Position numbers and translations under genes: made by a program
Assembly: GCF_000143415.4 (NCBI RefSeq)
Contig: NW_003314262.1
Span: 4,040,021 to 4,104,020, forward strand
Direction of reading: 5' to 3'
From: Selaginella moellendorffii
Lineage: Eukaryota > Streptophyta > Lycopodiopsida > Selaginellales > Selaginellaceae
Length of the DNA: 64,000 bases
In this document: positions 23,177 through 33,167 of the stretch, piece by piece
How the letters are laid out: every line of letters starts with the position of its first letter
Numbering within the stretch: the stretch's first letter is position 1
The notes under the pieces: model-generated
The model's database searches: none
The model's input: the letters and a program-made list of their open reading frames with translations, nothing else
What the model was told of the DNA's origin: nothing

Positions 23177-24145
23177 TTAGGTGGTGGAAGAAAGGATGTC
23201 TGCGCGACCTCCCACCATTCTCTCGGCTTGGAGTCCGCGCTCGCCGGTTCTAACACGGATCACATCCGCGACTGGGATCACTGCAAGCACACGCGGTTCT
23301 TGTTGGATTCCAAGTCCAGAGATTCTCGTCTTGCTTACCAAAAATCTTGCCGTCCCCGATCTCTCCAGTTCTCGCTTCTTCCAGAACCGTGTCGATCACA
23401 AGCTCCACCTGGATTTCCATGCAGAGATGAAACAAAAGTTTGTAAAGCAGCGAAGAAACCGACCTGATCCGCAGACACCACAACCTCCATTTTGATCTTT
23501 GTCACGAACTTGTCTTCCGAGAACTCGGAGCCTGTCAAGCCTCTCACGAGTTACAATCCTGGAAGCTTTTGTTCTTCAGAGGGAGAAAGGAAAGAAAACA
23601 CACCGGCATGTCGTTCGAGAGCTCCACCTTGAGCGCCTAAACCACGAACATCGCTCACAGTTACTCCCCGAATTCCAGCTCTCAGCAATGCCTGATTGAA
23701 AGATCACAAAGCTTGAATCAAAAAAACCTTGCATCCCTGAGAGTTCTTACCCCTGATACTTGGGATAGTCTCCACGGTCTAGAAAAAAAAAGAGACAAGC
23801 AAAGAAATTCAAACCAAACACACAAATGCCATACCTTACAATAGCCTCTACCTTGTAAAAGTCGGCTCTAGGGCGATACTCTGCGAGAGAGAGGAAGAGA
23901 AAAGATTTCGAGCTCTAGACTGATCCAGAGCAGCAAATCGAAGAAGAATCTCCAGTCTTACCAGGTGTGCCATCGCTACTCATGGCTCGAACACCTACAT
24001 TTGATCGTCGGATCCACAGCTCAGCCCCAGACGAAGAGGATCGCAACGCCAAGCGCGATCGCGGCGATGCTAAACGGGAGTGACATAGCTGCTGGCGATG
24101 CAAGGGATGGATCGAGGGGGCGCAGGCAACAGCGGCCACTTCCAT
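23177..24145 (-). CDS. GLB1: nitrogen regulatory protein P-II, chloroplast form
   Basis: Seven exons on the minus strand: 24145-23962, 23880-23835, 23778-23751, 23691-23604, 23531-23464, 23408-23339, 23280-23177; 195 aa. About 60 N-terminal residues are Ser/Arg/Ala-rich and fit a plastid transit peptide. The core starts YRPRADFYKVEAIVRPW and includes RGVTVSDVRGLGAQGG, the T-loop with SEFSEDKF (Phe where bacterial PII has the modified Tyr), and the B- and C-loop signatures EEARTGEIGDGKIF and IRVRTGERG. The family is a trimer that senses ATP/ADP, 2-oxoglutarate and, in plants, glutamine, and activates N-acetylglutamate kinase. The tail after RTGERG (about 18 residues) is long enough to be the plant glutamine-sensing Q-loop. 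The start lies 127 bases from the short cactin gene on the other strand. Confidence 0.95.
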
Positions 24146-24272
24146 TCCTCGTCAAGGGCGAAAAGGCTTCGAACCAGGGACCTTTTGGTAATCTCTTAGA
24201 ATATTCTACTTACAGCTAGGGCAGCCTATAAAGGGAGACCTCTTAGCGAAGGTTTAGGGTTTATCGATTGGT
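24146..24272. promoter_or_regulatory. 127-base bidirectional promoter between PII and the short cactin gene
   Basis: The two start codons (24145 minus, 24273 plus) are 127 bases apart. The interval has CCTATAAAGGG (TATA-like, about 24224) and a telomere-like box TTTAGGGTTTATCGATTG just before the cactin start. The same box and a CCTATAAA motif precede the full-length cactin copy, so the promoter was duplicated with the gene. Confidence 0.6.
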
Positions 24273-25479
24273 ATGGGGCGACGCTACATCACCGAGGGGG
24301 CGAGGAGAGCGAGCTCGCACTGCGATAGTGGCGAGCGACGAATAAAGAAAAGGAGCAGGGAATCAAGCGTGGATGAGAAGAAAGCCCTAAGAAAGGTACC
24401 AGAGATCACTGCTCTTTGTTTTAGTTCTTTTCCTTCCAGGTAATCAATCTGTGCTTTCAGGTAGCTAAGAAGATGAAAGCAGTCTCGGGCTACAGCAATC
24501 CTTTCGACTTGACTGAATTGTGAGTAGTTTTTTCTGCGTTCTTGGCAAGGTTTCTAGGTAGAGCTAATCCTCGTTTTCCAGGTTTGTTTGGAGGAAGAAG
24601 ATCAAACGCAACTTTGCGAAGAAAACACTGAAGCTGAAAGATATCCGCGTGGAAGCTGAGAGGCAGCGACAGGAGGAAGCCGAGATGGAAACCGAGAAAT
24701 GGGAAGAACGAGCTATGGAGAAAGAAGAGGAAGAGGAAGAGAAAGCAAGGGAGCGAGAGAACGACCGGGAGGACGAGGTATGATATACATGGGTTTTTGA
24801 GTATCCTTTTGCAAACTCTAACGCGTGAACGCAATGCAGCGTCTCTACATGAAAGTCACGACGACTGATCTTCTATCCAGACTCGTCGGCCTGAGGATGG
24901 CCGAGCCTTCTCACATCTTCAAGGGCCTTGGCGTGAAAGCAATGGAGGAGCTACTTGTCAAATTTCGCTTGCATTTGGAGGCGAACAAGAAAAATACCGA
25001 GCTCTGGGAGGCTATGACGGTTGTCTGCGACTCAGAGCTAGCAGAAGCACGAAAGAGAGAGGCTGGAGCTCGCGGTGGAGAGGACCATTTGGTGCTTGAC
25101 GATGCTGGACTCCATACTAGCAACGTGAACACTTCCCTCATAAACATGAGCTCTTGTCAACTCCAGGAAGAGAAAGAAAATATTGAAGAAAAACTAAGAT
25201 CTGGATCAGCCAAGAACGTCGAGTTCTGGAAGAGAGTGCGCGTCTTCAAAGCCAAGGTAAGCAAAAACGTCTTGTGCTTTGTTTCACGATTTAAGTTCTG
25301 ACATAGATGCAAACTTACAGGCACGGCTCCGAGAAATAGCCATGGATCTTCTAGCGCAGCAGCACCACGAGATTTCAAGCGAGGAGGTTATAGAGGAAGC
25401 GATGGCTCCTCGCTCTCCTGAGCCGATTCCTCGTCAAGCGGTTCGAGGAGTGTCCGGCGCCAGCAGAGGGAAAGTCTAG
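24273..25479 (+). CDS. truncated cactin paralog lacking the C-terminal cactin domain
   Basis: Five exons, 24273-24395, 24461-24519, 24582-24777, 24840-25256 and 25321-25479, encode 317 aa in an open frame. It parallels the neighbouring full-length cactin: N-terminal basic region, AVSGYSNPF and LFVWRKKI motifs, a charged coiled coil, and the cactin mid region (IFKGLGVKAMEEL...ELWEAMTVVCDSELAEARKREA). It ends in RGVSGASRGKV where the full copy continues. The conserved TEEEI helix in exon 1 and the RAEI...EGR segment are missing. All splice sites are intact, so it may make a protein able to contact the same partners without the spliceosomal C-terminal domain, or be a recent pseudogene. Expression cannot be judged from sequence. 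Confidence 0.65.
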
Positions 25480-26366
25480 AGCATTCAATCGATTGAAACG
25501 GCTCAAGCAAGAGAATCAATTTTTCTATATGTAAAATGATCTTAGTCAAAACAAACGAAATCGGCCGTGAGATTGTACAAGTTTATGTAGAGATAAAAGT
25601 GCCTTGGCCACCGATGTTCGATTACATCCCTTTCTACAAAGATCTCTCTTCAAGCTTTGGTTGTGTGGGAAACGCCTCTTGTTCCTCTGGACGAAAAGCT
25701 GGATCATCAGGATCCTACTTGGGTAGAAGTCCAAGCATTTCTAAAGGGATGAGATATAGAAAACTCCGCCACGGCGTCCTCTTGCTCCTCATCAAGGCTG
25801 TCGTTCTCATCAGGGCAGGAATTCAACAGCCGGAAGTCCAAAACTTGGAATTTCTCAGCTCGTGGTGTTTGTCTGTCCTGATCATGAATGCCTGCCCAAA
25901 AAAAATGAGGAACAAACAAGTAAAATGCAAAGCTTGCTCAGATTCGTGCTAAGCTCTTGGATGCTGGGAAAGTGCATAAAAAACTCCATGATCCAGAAGG
26001 ACTCTTGGCCATCATTCCTTGGAACACTTGGAAAAAACTTTAAACATTCCAACTGTGGCATCTCTTTAAAGAAAAACTATGAATATAACATGAATAAAAA
26101 AAGTTTGAGTATTTTGTTCAAAACTTTTATAAACTTAAAATAATTACCACATATCATTTTTGGGATGATAATTAGTATTTGAATAAGTTTCCACGTGGTA
26201 CAATAGTTTAAACACAGCCACTTGTGCAAATTAGAGAATTCTCCTGAATATATTTAAATGTGCATTTAGACCAAATAAATTTTATTGATAGAAATATTTT
26301 ACTTACAACCTTTTGGCAACCTCCTATAAAAATGAGGTCGCAAAGATTTAGGGTTTATCGATTGAT
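25480..26366 (-). pseudogene. F-box/LRR-like fragment (minus) in the spacer between the cactin copies
   Basis: From about 26080 down to 25560 the minus strand has broken frames similar to the fragments at 31.1-31.9 and 44.3-44.8 kb, including the motif EKFQVLDFRLLNSCPDENDS (compare LEKLEVLDVRLLNLSPDEN in the 31-kb copy). No complete gene can be built. From 26100 to 26330 the sequence is AT-rich without features, then the promoter of the second cactin copy begins. Confidence 0.5.
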
Positions 26367-28276
26367 ATGGGAGGCTGCGTTGATCTTGACGAGCGACGTA
26401 GAAGGAAGAGAGGCAGGGTGAGTCAATACACCGAGGAGGAGATTCACGATTATCTTGTGAAGAAAGCCCAAAGAAAGGTACCTAGAGATCACTGTTTTTT
26501 GTTTTAGTTCTTCGTTACTAAATCCTGTGTTTTCAGGCAGCCAAGGTAGCTAAGAAGCTGAAACCACAGTTGGTCTCGGGCTATTCAGACGACAGCAATC
26601 CTTTCGGAGACTCCAACTTGACTGAGAAGTGAGTAGTTTCTTGTGCGGTTTTGGCGAGGTTTCTAGAGCTAATCCTCGGTTTCTAGGTTTGTGTGGAGGA
26701 AGAAGATCGAACGCGACATTGCAAATAAGGCACTGAACTTGAAAGATATCTCCGTGAAAGCTGAAAGGGTGCGCCAGGAGGAACAGATGGTAAGTTAGAA
26801 TCTCTTCTTTAGATCGCTTGTTTGTTGCTCGGTTTTGCTCATGTTCTTGTGTTTCCAGAAGGAAATCGAGAAGGTTAAGAAGAAACGGGAAGAGAGAGCC
26901 ATGGAGAAAGCAAAGAACGAGGAAGAGAAAGCCATGCTAGCAAGAGAGCGAGCAAGGGCAGAGTTCCAAGACTGGGAGAAAAAGGAAGAAGAGGTATGAT
27001 ATAAATGTTTTTTTGCGTATCCTTTTGCAAGTTCTAATTACGCGTGAATGCACTGCAGTTTCTTTTCCACCAACGGGAAGTCCGTGCCGAGATACGCATC
27101 AAGGAGGGCCGAGCCACGAAGATTGATCTTCTATCCAAGCTCGACGACTTGAGGATGGCCGAGCCTTACCTCATCTTCAAGGGCCTTAGCGTGAAAGAAA
27201 TGGAGAAGCTACGTGAAGAACTTCGCTTGCATTTGGAGCTGGACAGGAAAAATACCGAGTTCTGGGAGGCCATGACGGTTGTCTGCGACTCAGAGCTAGC
27301 AGAAGGACGAAAGAGAGAAGCTGGAGCTTGCGGTGGAGAGGATAATTTGGTGCTCGACGATGCTGGACTCCATACCAGCATTGATCTAGACGTAAACACT
27401 CTCCTCCAAAACATGACCTCGCGTCGACTCCAGGAAGAGCAAGCAAAGATAGAAGAAAAGTTGAGATCTGGATCAGCCAAGAACGTCGAGTTCTGGGAGT
27501 CCGTCCTGAAGAGAGTGCACGTCTTCAAAGCCAAGGTAAGCAAAACGTCTTGTGCTCTGTTTCACGATTTAAGTTCTGACATATAGATGCAAACTTACAG
27601 GCACAGCTCCGAGAAATAGCCATGGATCTAGCGCAGCAGCACCACGAGATTTCAAGCGAGAAAGTTATAGAGGAAGCGATGGCTCCTCGCTCTCCTGAGC
27701 CGATTCCTCGTCAAGCGGTTCGAGGAGATGGGATTCCAGGGTTTGCGAGAGCAGAGCTGGGAAAAGTAGAAGACGCCGATGCTGAGTTTGGCTCCGGGGC
27801 GGAAGTCAGTGTGGAATCTGATCACGTAAACCTGTGGCGTGACAAGTACAGTCCACGAAAGCCCAAGTACTTGAACAGGGTCCATACGGGATACGAGTGG
27901 AACAAGTACAATCAAACGCACTACGATCACGATTCTCCGCCACCAAAAACTGTCCAGGGATACAAGTTCAACATCTTCTACCCCGATTTGATCGACTGGA
28001 CGAAGGCACCAACGTTTGCGATCGAGAGAGACGGGATCAGTGGCGATACTGCCATCATCAGATTCACTGCGGGTGCTCCATACGAAGATATTGTAAGTGT
28101 TTGATGGTTTCTCTTCGTTGTGCTCGTTGTTTTCCATTCTAACTTGTGTGCTACAGGCGTTTCGCATCGTCAACAAGGAGTGGGAGCGCTCCCCCAAGAA
28201 CGGATTCAAGTGTACATTTGAGCGAGGTATCCTCTGCGTTTACTTCAATTTCAAGCGATATCGCTACAGGAGATGA
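26367..28276 (+). CDS. CTN: cactin, spliceosome-associated protein
   Basis: Seven exons: 26367-26477, 26537-26628, 26687-26789, 26859-26993, 27059-27535, 27601-28092, 28157-28276; 509 aa. N-terminal TEEEIHDYLVKKAQRKAAKVAKKLK and VSGYSDDSNPFGDSNLTEKF motifs, a charged coiled coil, the mid domain (EPYLIFKGLSVKEMEKL...FWEAMTVVCDSELAE), and the complete C-terminal domain (KYLNRVHTGYEWNKYNQTHY ... YKFNIFYPDLIDWTKAPTF ... RGILCVYFNFKRYRYRR). Cactin is a conserved nuclear protein that acts in pre-mRNA splicing; the Arabidopsis gene is embryo-essential. It is shorter than the 650-760 residues usual for the family because the RS-rich N terminus is reduced. It is the intact member of a tandem pair with 24273-25479. 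Confidence 0.92.
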
Positions 28277-28457
28277 TGGAAGGCTGATTTTGTAAAAAGT
28301 GTCCAGCGCTACCAAATTTGTGTAACGAAATCAAACCATGAAGTCCTGTCCTCCCTGTATGATCCTTGTCAAGTCCTTTTTTGGACTTTATATTGACTGG
28401 CATTGACTTTACATGAGCTCAATGAAGCATAACTTAGACCATCACGGCTAAAACGAA

Positions 28458-29561
28458 TCAATCCTCGAAGTATGATCCTTGTTGGCTCCACTCCGGCGAC
28501 GAATCCGACCAGCAGCGAGGAGCGTAACCCCAGTTGGAGTAAATCCATCTCTCCGCCAGCCTCAGCACCCCGCTCGAATCCAGCACCCGGTTCCAAACCC
28601 CCGACACGATGCAGTAGTTCCCATCGAAAGGCTCCCGGTGGTGCTTGCCGTGCATTCTCGTCGACACGAGCACCCCAAGATCCTGGAGCGCCCTCACAAC
28701 TCCTGGAAGTTGGCTGCGCCGGGTGTGAGCCCACGAGTGGAACTGCTGGCTGAAGACCACGCATCCCAGGAAAACTCCCAGGAACGCATCCACGGGGCCA
28801 CTGCCGGGAGTCGCCACCAAAACCGGGACGAGAAAGATCGTTGCCGGACGAGCCAACGAGTGGATGTTGTTGGAGAAGTCGCGCTTGGTGATCGTCCAGG
28901 GACGCTTGTGGTGCCCCTGGAACGCGTCGATCTGGGGGCCGAAGAGTGGAGTCTTGTCGTCGCCGTAGTTGTCGATCCCCCAGTGGTAGATGCCGGTGGC
29001 CAAGTCGGCTAGAACGTAGGCGGACAGGATGGCGAGTGTTGAGAGACCTGCGTCGGAGCTTGTCTCGATGCCAGCCGCGGACTTTGCTAGCATTCCCAGC
29101 AGCGAGGAGCATCCGGCAAACACCCATAGCCTGTGCTCCATCGTCGAGCTCAAACTGGTATCATTGCTTCCCATGTCTTTGATCCTCGCAGCATTCTCCT
29201 TGTCCCAGGAAATGGCCTCGTCGCAGAGAACTTGGAGCACTGGAGGAGGAGCATCTCCCAAAGCTTCTTCACTAGCTTGTGGAACTCTGGATGATCCCTG
29301 GAGCCTCGCAAGTTCTTCACGAGTGACTTTGAGTGATCCCTCAGTGTCGGTGTCCTTGACACAGATCTGGCAAGTCACCGCCTGCTGCCTGTAAAATCCC
29401 GATCGTCCCAAAGAGTAGTACCTTGTTGCAAGCTTTCCAGAGTAAGATGTGCTTCTCCATCCAGTGAGAACTTCCATATCTCTTGCACTGCGTCCCAAAG
29501 TTCTCTGGTTCTTCGCAGCTCTCCCTTTTGTATCGTCATACTTGTGTATCAAATTCGTCAT
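28458..29561 (-). CDS. FAD4: FAD4-type plastid desaturase (TMEM189/PEDS1 superfamily)
   Basis: Single-exon ORF of 367 aa. Residues about 140-367 match the Kua/TMEM189 domain: hydrophobic spans, then His motifs GIYHWGIDNYGD, FQGHHKRPWTIT, FHSWAHTRR and MHGKHHREPFDGNYC, ending WNRVLDSSGVLRLAERWIY. These histidines hold the di-iron centre. In plants FAD4 makes the trans-3 16:1 acyl group of plastid phosphatidylglycerol; animal relatives make plasmalogens. The N-terminal 130 residues are not typical of FAD4 and include a charged linker, so the true start may be a later Met, such as that before GSNDTSLSS or EHRLWVF. Substrate is inferred from family only. The 3' end faces cactin with about 180 bases between them. 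Confidence 0.85.
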   Translation of the reverse strand: MTNLIHKYDDTKGRAAKNQRTLGRSARDMEVLTGWRSTSYSGKLATRYYSLGRSGFYRQQAVTCQICVKDTDTEGSLKVTREELARLQGSSRVPQASEEALGDAPPPVLQVLCDEAISWDKENAARIKDMGSNDTSLSSTMEHRLWVFAGCSSLLGMLAKSAAGIETSSDAGLSTLAILSAYVLADLATGIYHWGIDNYGDDKTPLFGPQIDAFQGHHKRPWTITKRDFSNNIHSLARPATIFLVPVLVATPGSGPVDAFLGVFLGCVVFSQQFHSWAHTRRSQLPGVVRALQDLGVLVSTRMHGKHHREPFDGNYCIVSGVWNRVLDSSGVLRLAERWIYSNWGYAPRCWSDSSPEWSQQGSYFED

Positions 29562-29676
29562 CGCAGTGGCGCTTTTTCCACCTCAAAAGCTCATGGCCGA
29601 CGGTGGCGCTCGCTCCACGCTAGAATGTTCGCATACTCTTTATCCCCGGATATCCTCGCTGGCTTTGGACCACGTA

Positions 29677-31009
29677 TTAGTCGCGGAGTTTAGCTGTAAA
29701 CACCGAGAAGCTTTCCTCCTCGGACCTGGAAACTTTGGCCGTTTTAGAAGCATAATTCGCTGGCTTCGACCGTGCCTTCTCGCATCTTCCCTGCGGAGCT
29801 TGCGGGTTCCTGTTTTCTTTCATCTGGCCCTTGCGGATATCGGTGGTCGCGTCCACTTTTACTTGCCTGTTCTTCTCGCCAAGAACAGGCCTGCTCGCAG
29901 TAGCTTGTTTCTTCGATGGAGCATTCCTGTCTGGAGCCTTGGTGGATCTTAAGCTTTTCGCCCAGTCGAAAGTTTTCCCCCAGAAGCGTGGTGACAGTCG
30001 CAAAGTTTTTAGTTGCTCTTCCAGGCGCACAGGTTTTTCCGCTTCTACGAATTGCGTTTTAGTCACACCTTCCTTTTGTCTCGACTTAGTTGGGCCTTTC
30101 TTCTCAGTATTGTCACTCGACTTCACGAGCTTTTTCTCCCTCGGGACGTTGTCTCTGGATTTTTCCGGATTGGAGCGTGCCAATCGCGTCCCTCCTACGT
30201 TCTCCTTTTGCAAGATCCTGACTCGTTGCTGAAAGTTCTTTTCGTTGGATGGCTTCTTACGGGAGACATTCTCTGCTGCGAAGCTTTTCTTCGACAAAGG
30301 GTCGCTTAGTGCCATCTTTTTCTCTTCACGCTCGCATTGTAAGTCGGCCAGCTTCTTTGACAGCGCCGCGATCCCACTTTGCAGCTCTTCCTCGAGCCTA
30401 CGATCGTTCTCATCTTCCAGCTCCGCCTGGACGATCGTTTCTAGCAGCTCTCCTTCAATGTTACGATCCGGACCATGAATCCAGCATTCATCGAAACTTC
30501 TTTCCACACCACGTTGCAATGTAGCTGGCGTGGCCAAAGAACAAGCCTCTCTAAAAGCTGGATCATCGCTGAGAACTTTCCTCGTGGAAGTTAAGGACCC
30601 GAAAGACACAGCACCGATCACGCCAACATTGACAGCGAACTTCCCAGCGGACGAGAAATTCTTCGCTGTGGAGCTCCATGATCCCTTCAATCCAGGCCGC
30701 CGCTCGCTGGAGCTAGAGCTACTGCCAATGGTCTCGGATCGATAGGCCGCATTGCTCCAAACCACAGCACACTCGCTGTGGAGGGCCGTGGTGGAAGAAG
30801 AATCATCAGGGCGCTGAGAAGCCGACGAAGAGGGATCGCCTGCCAGGCCAAGGCACCACTAAGTCTTTCCGCTCGCTCAATCGAAGATTACCTGAGGGAA
30901 AGTCCTTGCGCTGCAATGGCGGCGTCGATCTGGCCGCCCTGCGATTGCAGGAGTGCTTGGATTCGACCGCTCGCTTCTTCGTCTCCCTCGCCCGCCCGGA
31001 GCTCCACAT
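29677..31009 (-). CDS. basic coiled-coil protein of unknown function, 426 aa
   Basis: Exons 31009-30892 and 30839-29677 join in frame. The N terminus is Arg/Ser-rich, followed by a Ser-rich segment and the motif AVVWSNAAYRSE. Residues about 150-200 form a short coiled coil (ELEDENDRRLEEELQSGIAALSKKLADLQCE). The C-terminal 230 residues are very rich in Lys, Arg and Ser with no domain I recognise. Plants have several uncharacterised proteins of this build, often cytoskeletal or nuclear, but I cannot assign one. The 5' part of exon 2 is duplicated at 43600-43770. A plus-strand ORF at 30530-30745 is only its shadow. Confidence 0.6.
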
Positions 31010-31110
31010 TTACTACGCTGCCTAGAACCCTAACGAGATTTTAGCCGATCAAATAAACCCTAAAATCTCATTATTTCGTTACATTTTAGGATCCCAGCAC
31101 GATCGAGCGT

Positions 31111-31880
31111 CTTCCGATGGCTTCATCTTCCGCGATTCGAGCGTCTTCCAATGGCTTGCAGAAGGTAAGATCCTTGAGAGGTTGCACATCAGATCCTTGT
31201 CCAAGCTCGAGCTAGTTTCTCCATTTAGTATCTTATGCACTCTTGAAGTATGGGGCGATTGTTTTACTGTTGGAGAGTTGGAGTCATATCATAGTCTTTT
31301 CTTGGGAAAATGCCACAATTGGAGTGTCTAAAGCTTTTTCCAAGCTTTTCAGGAGACAAAAGCCAAAAGTCACTATGCATCGTGGAATTTTTCAAGTGCT
31401 TTCCCAGCATCCAAGAGCTGAGGACGAACCTAAACATGTTGTGCATAAGCTTTACACTTTCCTTGATTGCGCATGCCTCACTGGATGGATCTGTTTGTTG
31501 GTGACCAGGTATTCAGGAGCAACGAATACAAGAAGCTCAACCTTGAGAAGCTTGAAGTTTTGGATGTTCGCCTGCTGAATCTCAGCCCTGATGAGAACGA
31601 CGAGTGTGACGATGAGAAAGAAGAAGCTGTCAAGGAGGCAACAAAAGTTTTTCTGGCTGCGGCACCCAACGCGGACTTTCGCTTGACTGTCCCAGGTATT
31701 CCAGTTTTGCATTTTATCATCCCTTTAGAAATGCTCGAACTTGTAACACTCTTGACATTTCTTGCCATCCGAGCACGTTGCTGTTAACTCGTATCATCCG
31801 GCTCAGATTCAGGAAAGAAAGTGACAGACAAGTTCAACATGCAAGATTGCAAGCAATGGATCCAGGTCTTGTGCTGTCTA
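31111..31880 (+). pseudogene. F-box/LRR-like gene fragment, copy at 31 kb
   Basis: Starts ATGGCTTCATCTTCC 100 bases from the coiled-coil gene, then a likely intron (GCAGAAG|GTAAGATCC or similar), LRR-like text (ILERLHLRSLSKLELVS), and a long frame with KKLNLEKLEVLDVRLLNLSPDEN and FLAAAPNADFRLTV. No continuous protein can be assembled because frames shift and stops intervene. The copy is interrupted on its right by the inverted copia pair. Similar text recurs at 25.5-26.1 kb (minus) and 43.8-44.8 kb (plus). Confidence 0.5.
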
Positions 31881-33124
31881 AGACGAAATCGAACATGAGG
31901 GGCCATGGGATGTATATAGCCAGCCTGGAGTCTAATCCAAGGTGGCAAGAGATTCATGTGGACGCTAAAATGAGTGGGCACAAGATTTGTATATATTTAC
32001 ATGGAGAAAATGACAAAGTGGTAGTTAGGGTATCGGAGTAAACGATGATCTCATGGGCAAAACAAGACCACGCAGCGAGCAGCAAGGCTACACAGACTCT
32101 AGATCGCGTGACTGCTTGACTGCAGCAGAAGAAGAGGAAGGGAAAAATCCGTGTTGTAGAAAAATTCATTCAAGATCAGGGTTGGAGCGTGCTGGAAATT
32201 GTAGAAGAAATGACCAGGAAAAATCCGTGCTGTAGAAAAATTCATTCAAGATCAGGGTTGTAGCGTGTTGGAAATTGTAAAAGAAATGACCACAACTAAG
32301 GCAATACCAATCCCTCTCTTTACAGGCACAGATTTTGAGAGATTTCGTTCTTCTTTCTCCGGGACTGTCCAGGGATAGACCTTAAGTCAGCGGAAGACGA
32401 ATGGCAGGTCAGAGGCAACTTGCACCACCACCACCTGGATATCACGAAGACCATAAAAGAGAATTGGTTGAAGAATGTATTCAGAACCAAGCCAGCCCAG
32501 AGATTTCAAAAGTTGAGTTAAAGTCTAAACTTTTTCACTTAAAAATGGCAGCAAACGAGACTCCAACAGCTTTTTTAGGAAGGCTGAAGTCAGTGCTCTC
32601 CCAGCTGTCAAAGTCTAGGTGAAGTCACCGAGAATGATAAGTGAGCATCTTTGGTTCGCCCAGAATTGAAATCATTGAAGACTATGCTCAAGAACTCGAT
32701 GAAAACCTTCATTGAAATGCAAGTAGTTCTTATCAATGAAGAAGGACCAGCTGAATACCAAACACCCATAGATACAACCACAACCACAGCTTTGTTTGTC
32801 AACTCAAAGCAAATAAAGAATTCTTCGGCAGCACTAGCAGTTTCAAGGCTAGTGTGAGCAACACTGCGAGCAGTTTCAAGGTTAGCAATGTTGGAGATAG
32901 CAACTCACGTGAGTGTAAAGGTGAGTGCAATTATTGTAAGTGGGTTGGACACTACACCAGAGAATGCTGAGACAGGTTAGCCGGGTGTCCTCAAGGATTG
33001 GGGAAAAAGAATATACAAACCAGTCAAAAGCTCTCATGGTAAGAGCTATTCCAGAACCAGTGTTTGTTCAGCAGCAAGATCAAGACGTAATCTCATTGGA
33101 CACAGCAGCAAATATGCACATGAC
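31880..33124 (+). mobile_element. Ty1/copia fragment, left arm of an inverted pair
   Basis: Contains part of an LTR, a degenerate initiator Met-tRNA primer site at about 32029-32039, and broken gag and protease starts in order on the plus strand: VELKSKLFHLKMAANETPTAFLGRL, SLKTMLKNSMKTFIEMQ, a CCHC-like zinc knuckle near 32930, and ISLDTAANMHMT, which matches the copia protease active site D-T/S-A/G. Internal deletions at about 32330-32400 remove part of gag. The fragment ends before integrase and reverse transcriptase. Confidence 0.7.
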
Positions 33125-33167
33125 TTGTATAGCATGAGTAGTCATCAATGCAAAGCTTCTCACCTGC
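33125..33167. repeat. loop of the 2.5-kb inverted repeat
   Basis: About 43 bases separate the ends of the two arms: CAAATATGCACATGAC on the left and the complementary GTTATGTGCATATTTG on the right. Transcription through both arms would make a long hairpin RNA. Confidence 0.6.

Noticed and set aside
30530-30745. 71-aa plus-strand ORF near 30.6 kb
   Set aside because: Antisense to the coiled-coil gene, which is spliced and longer.
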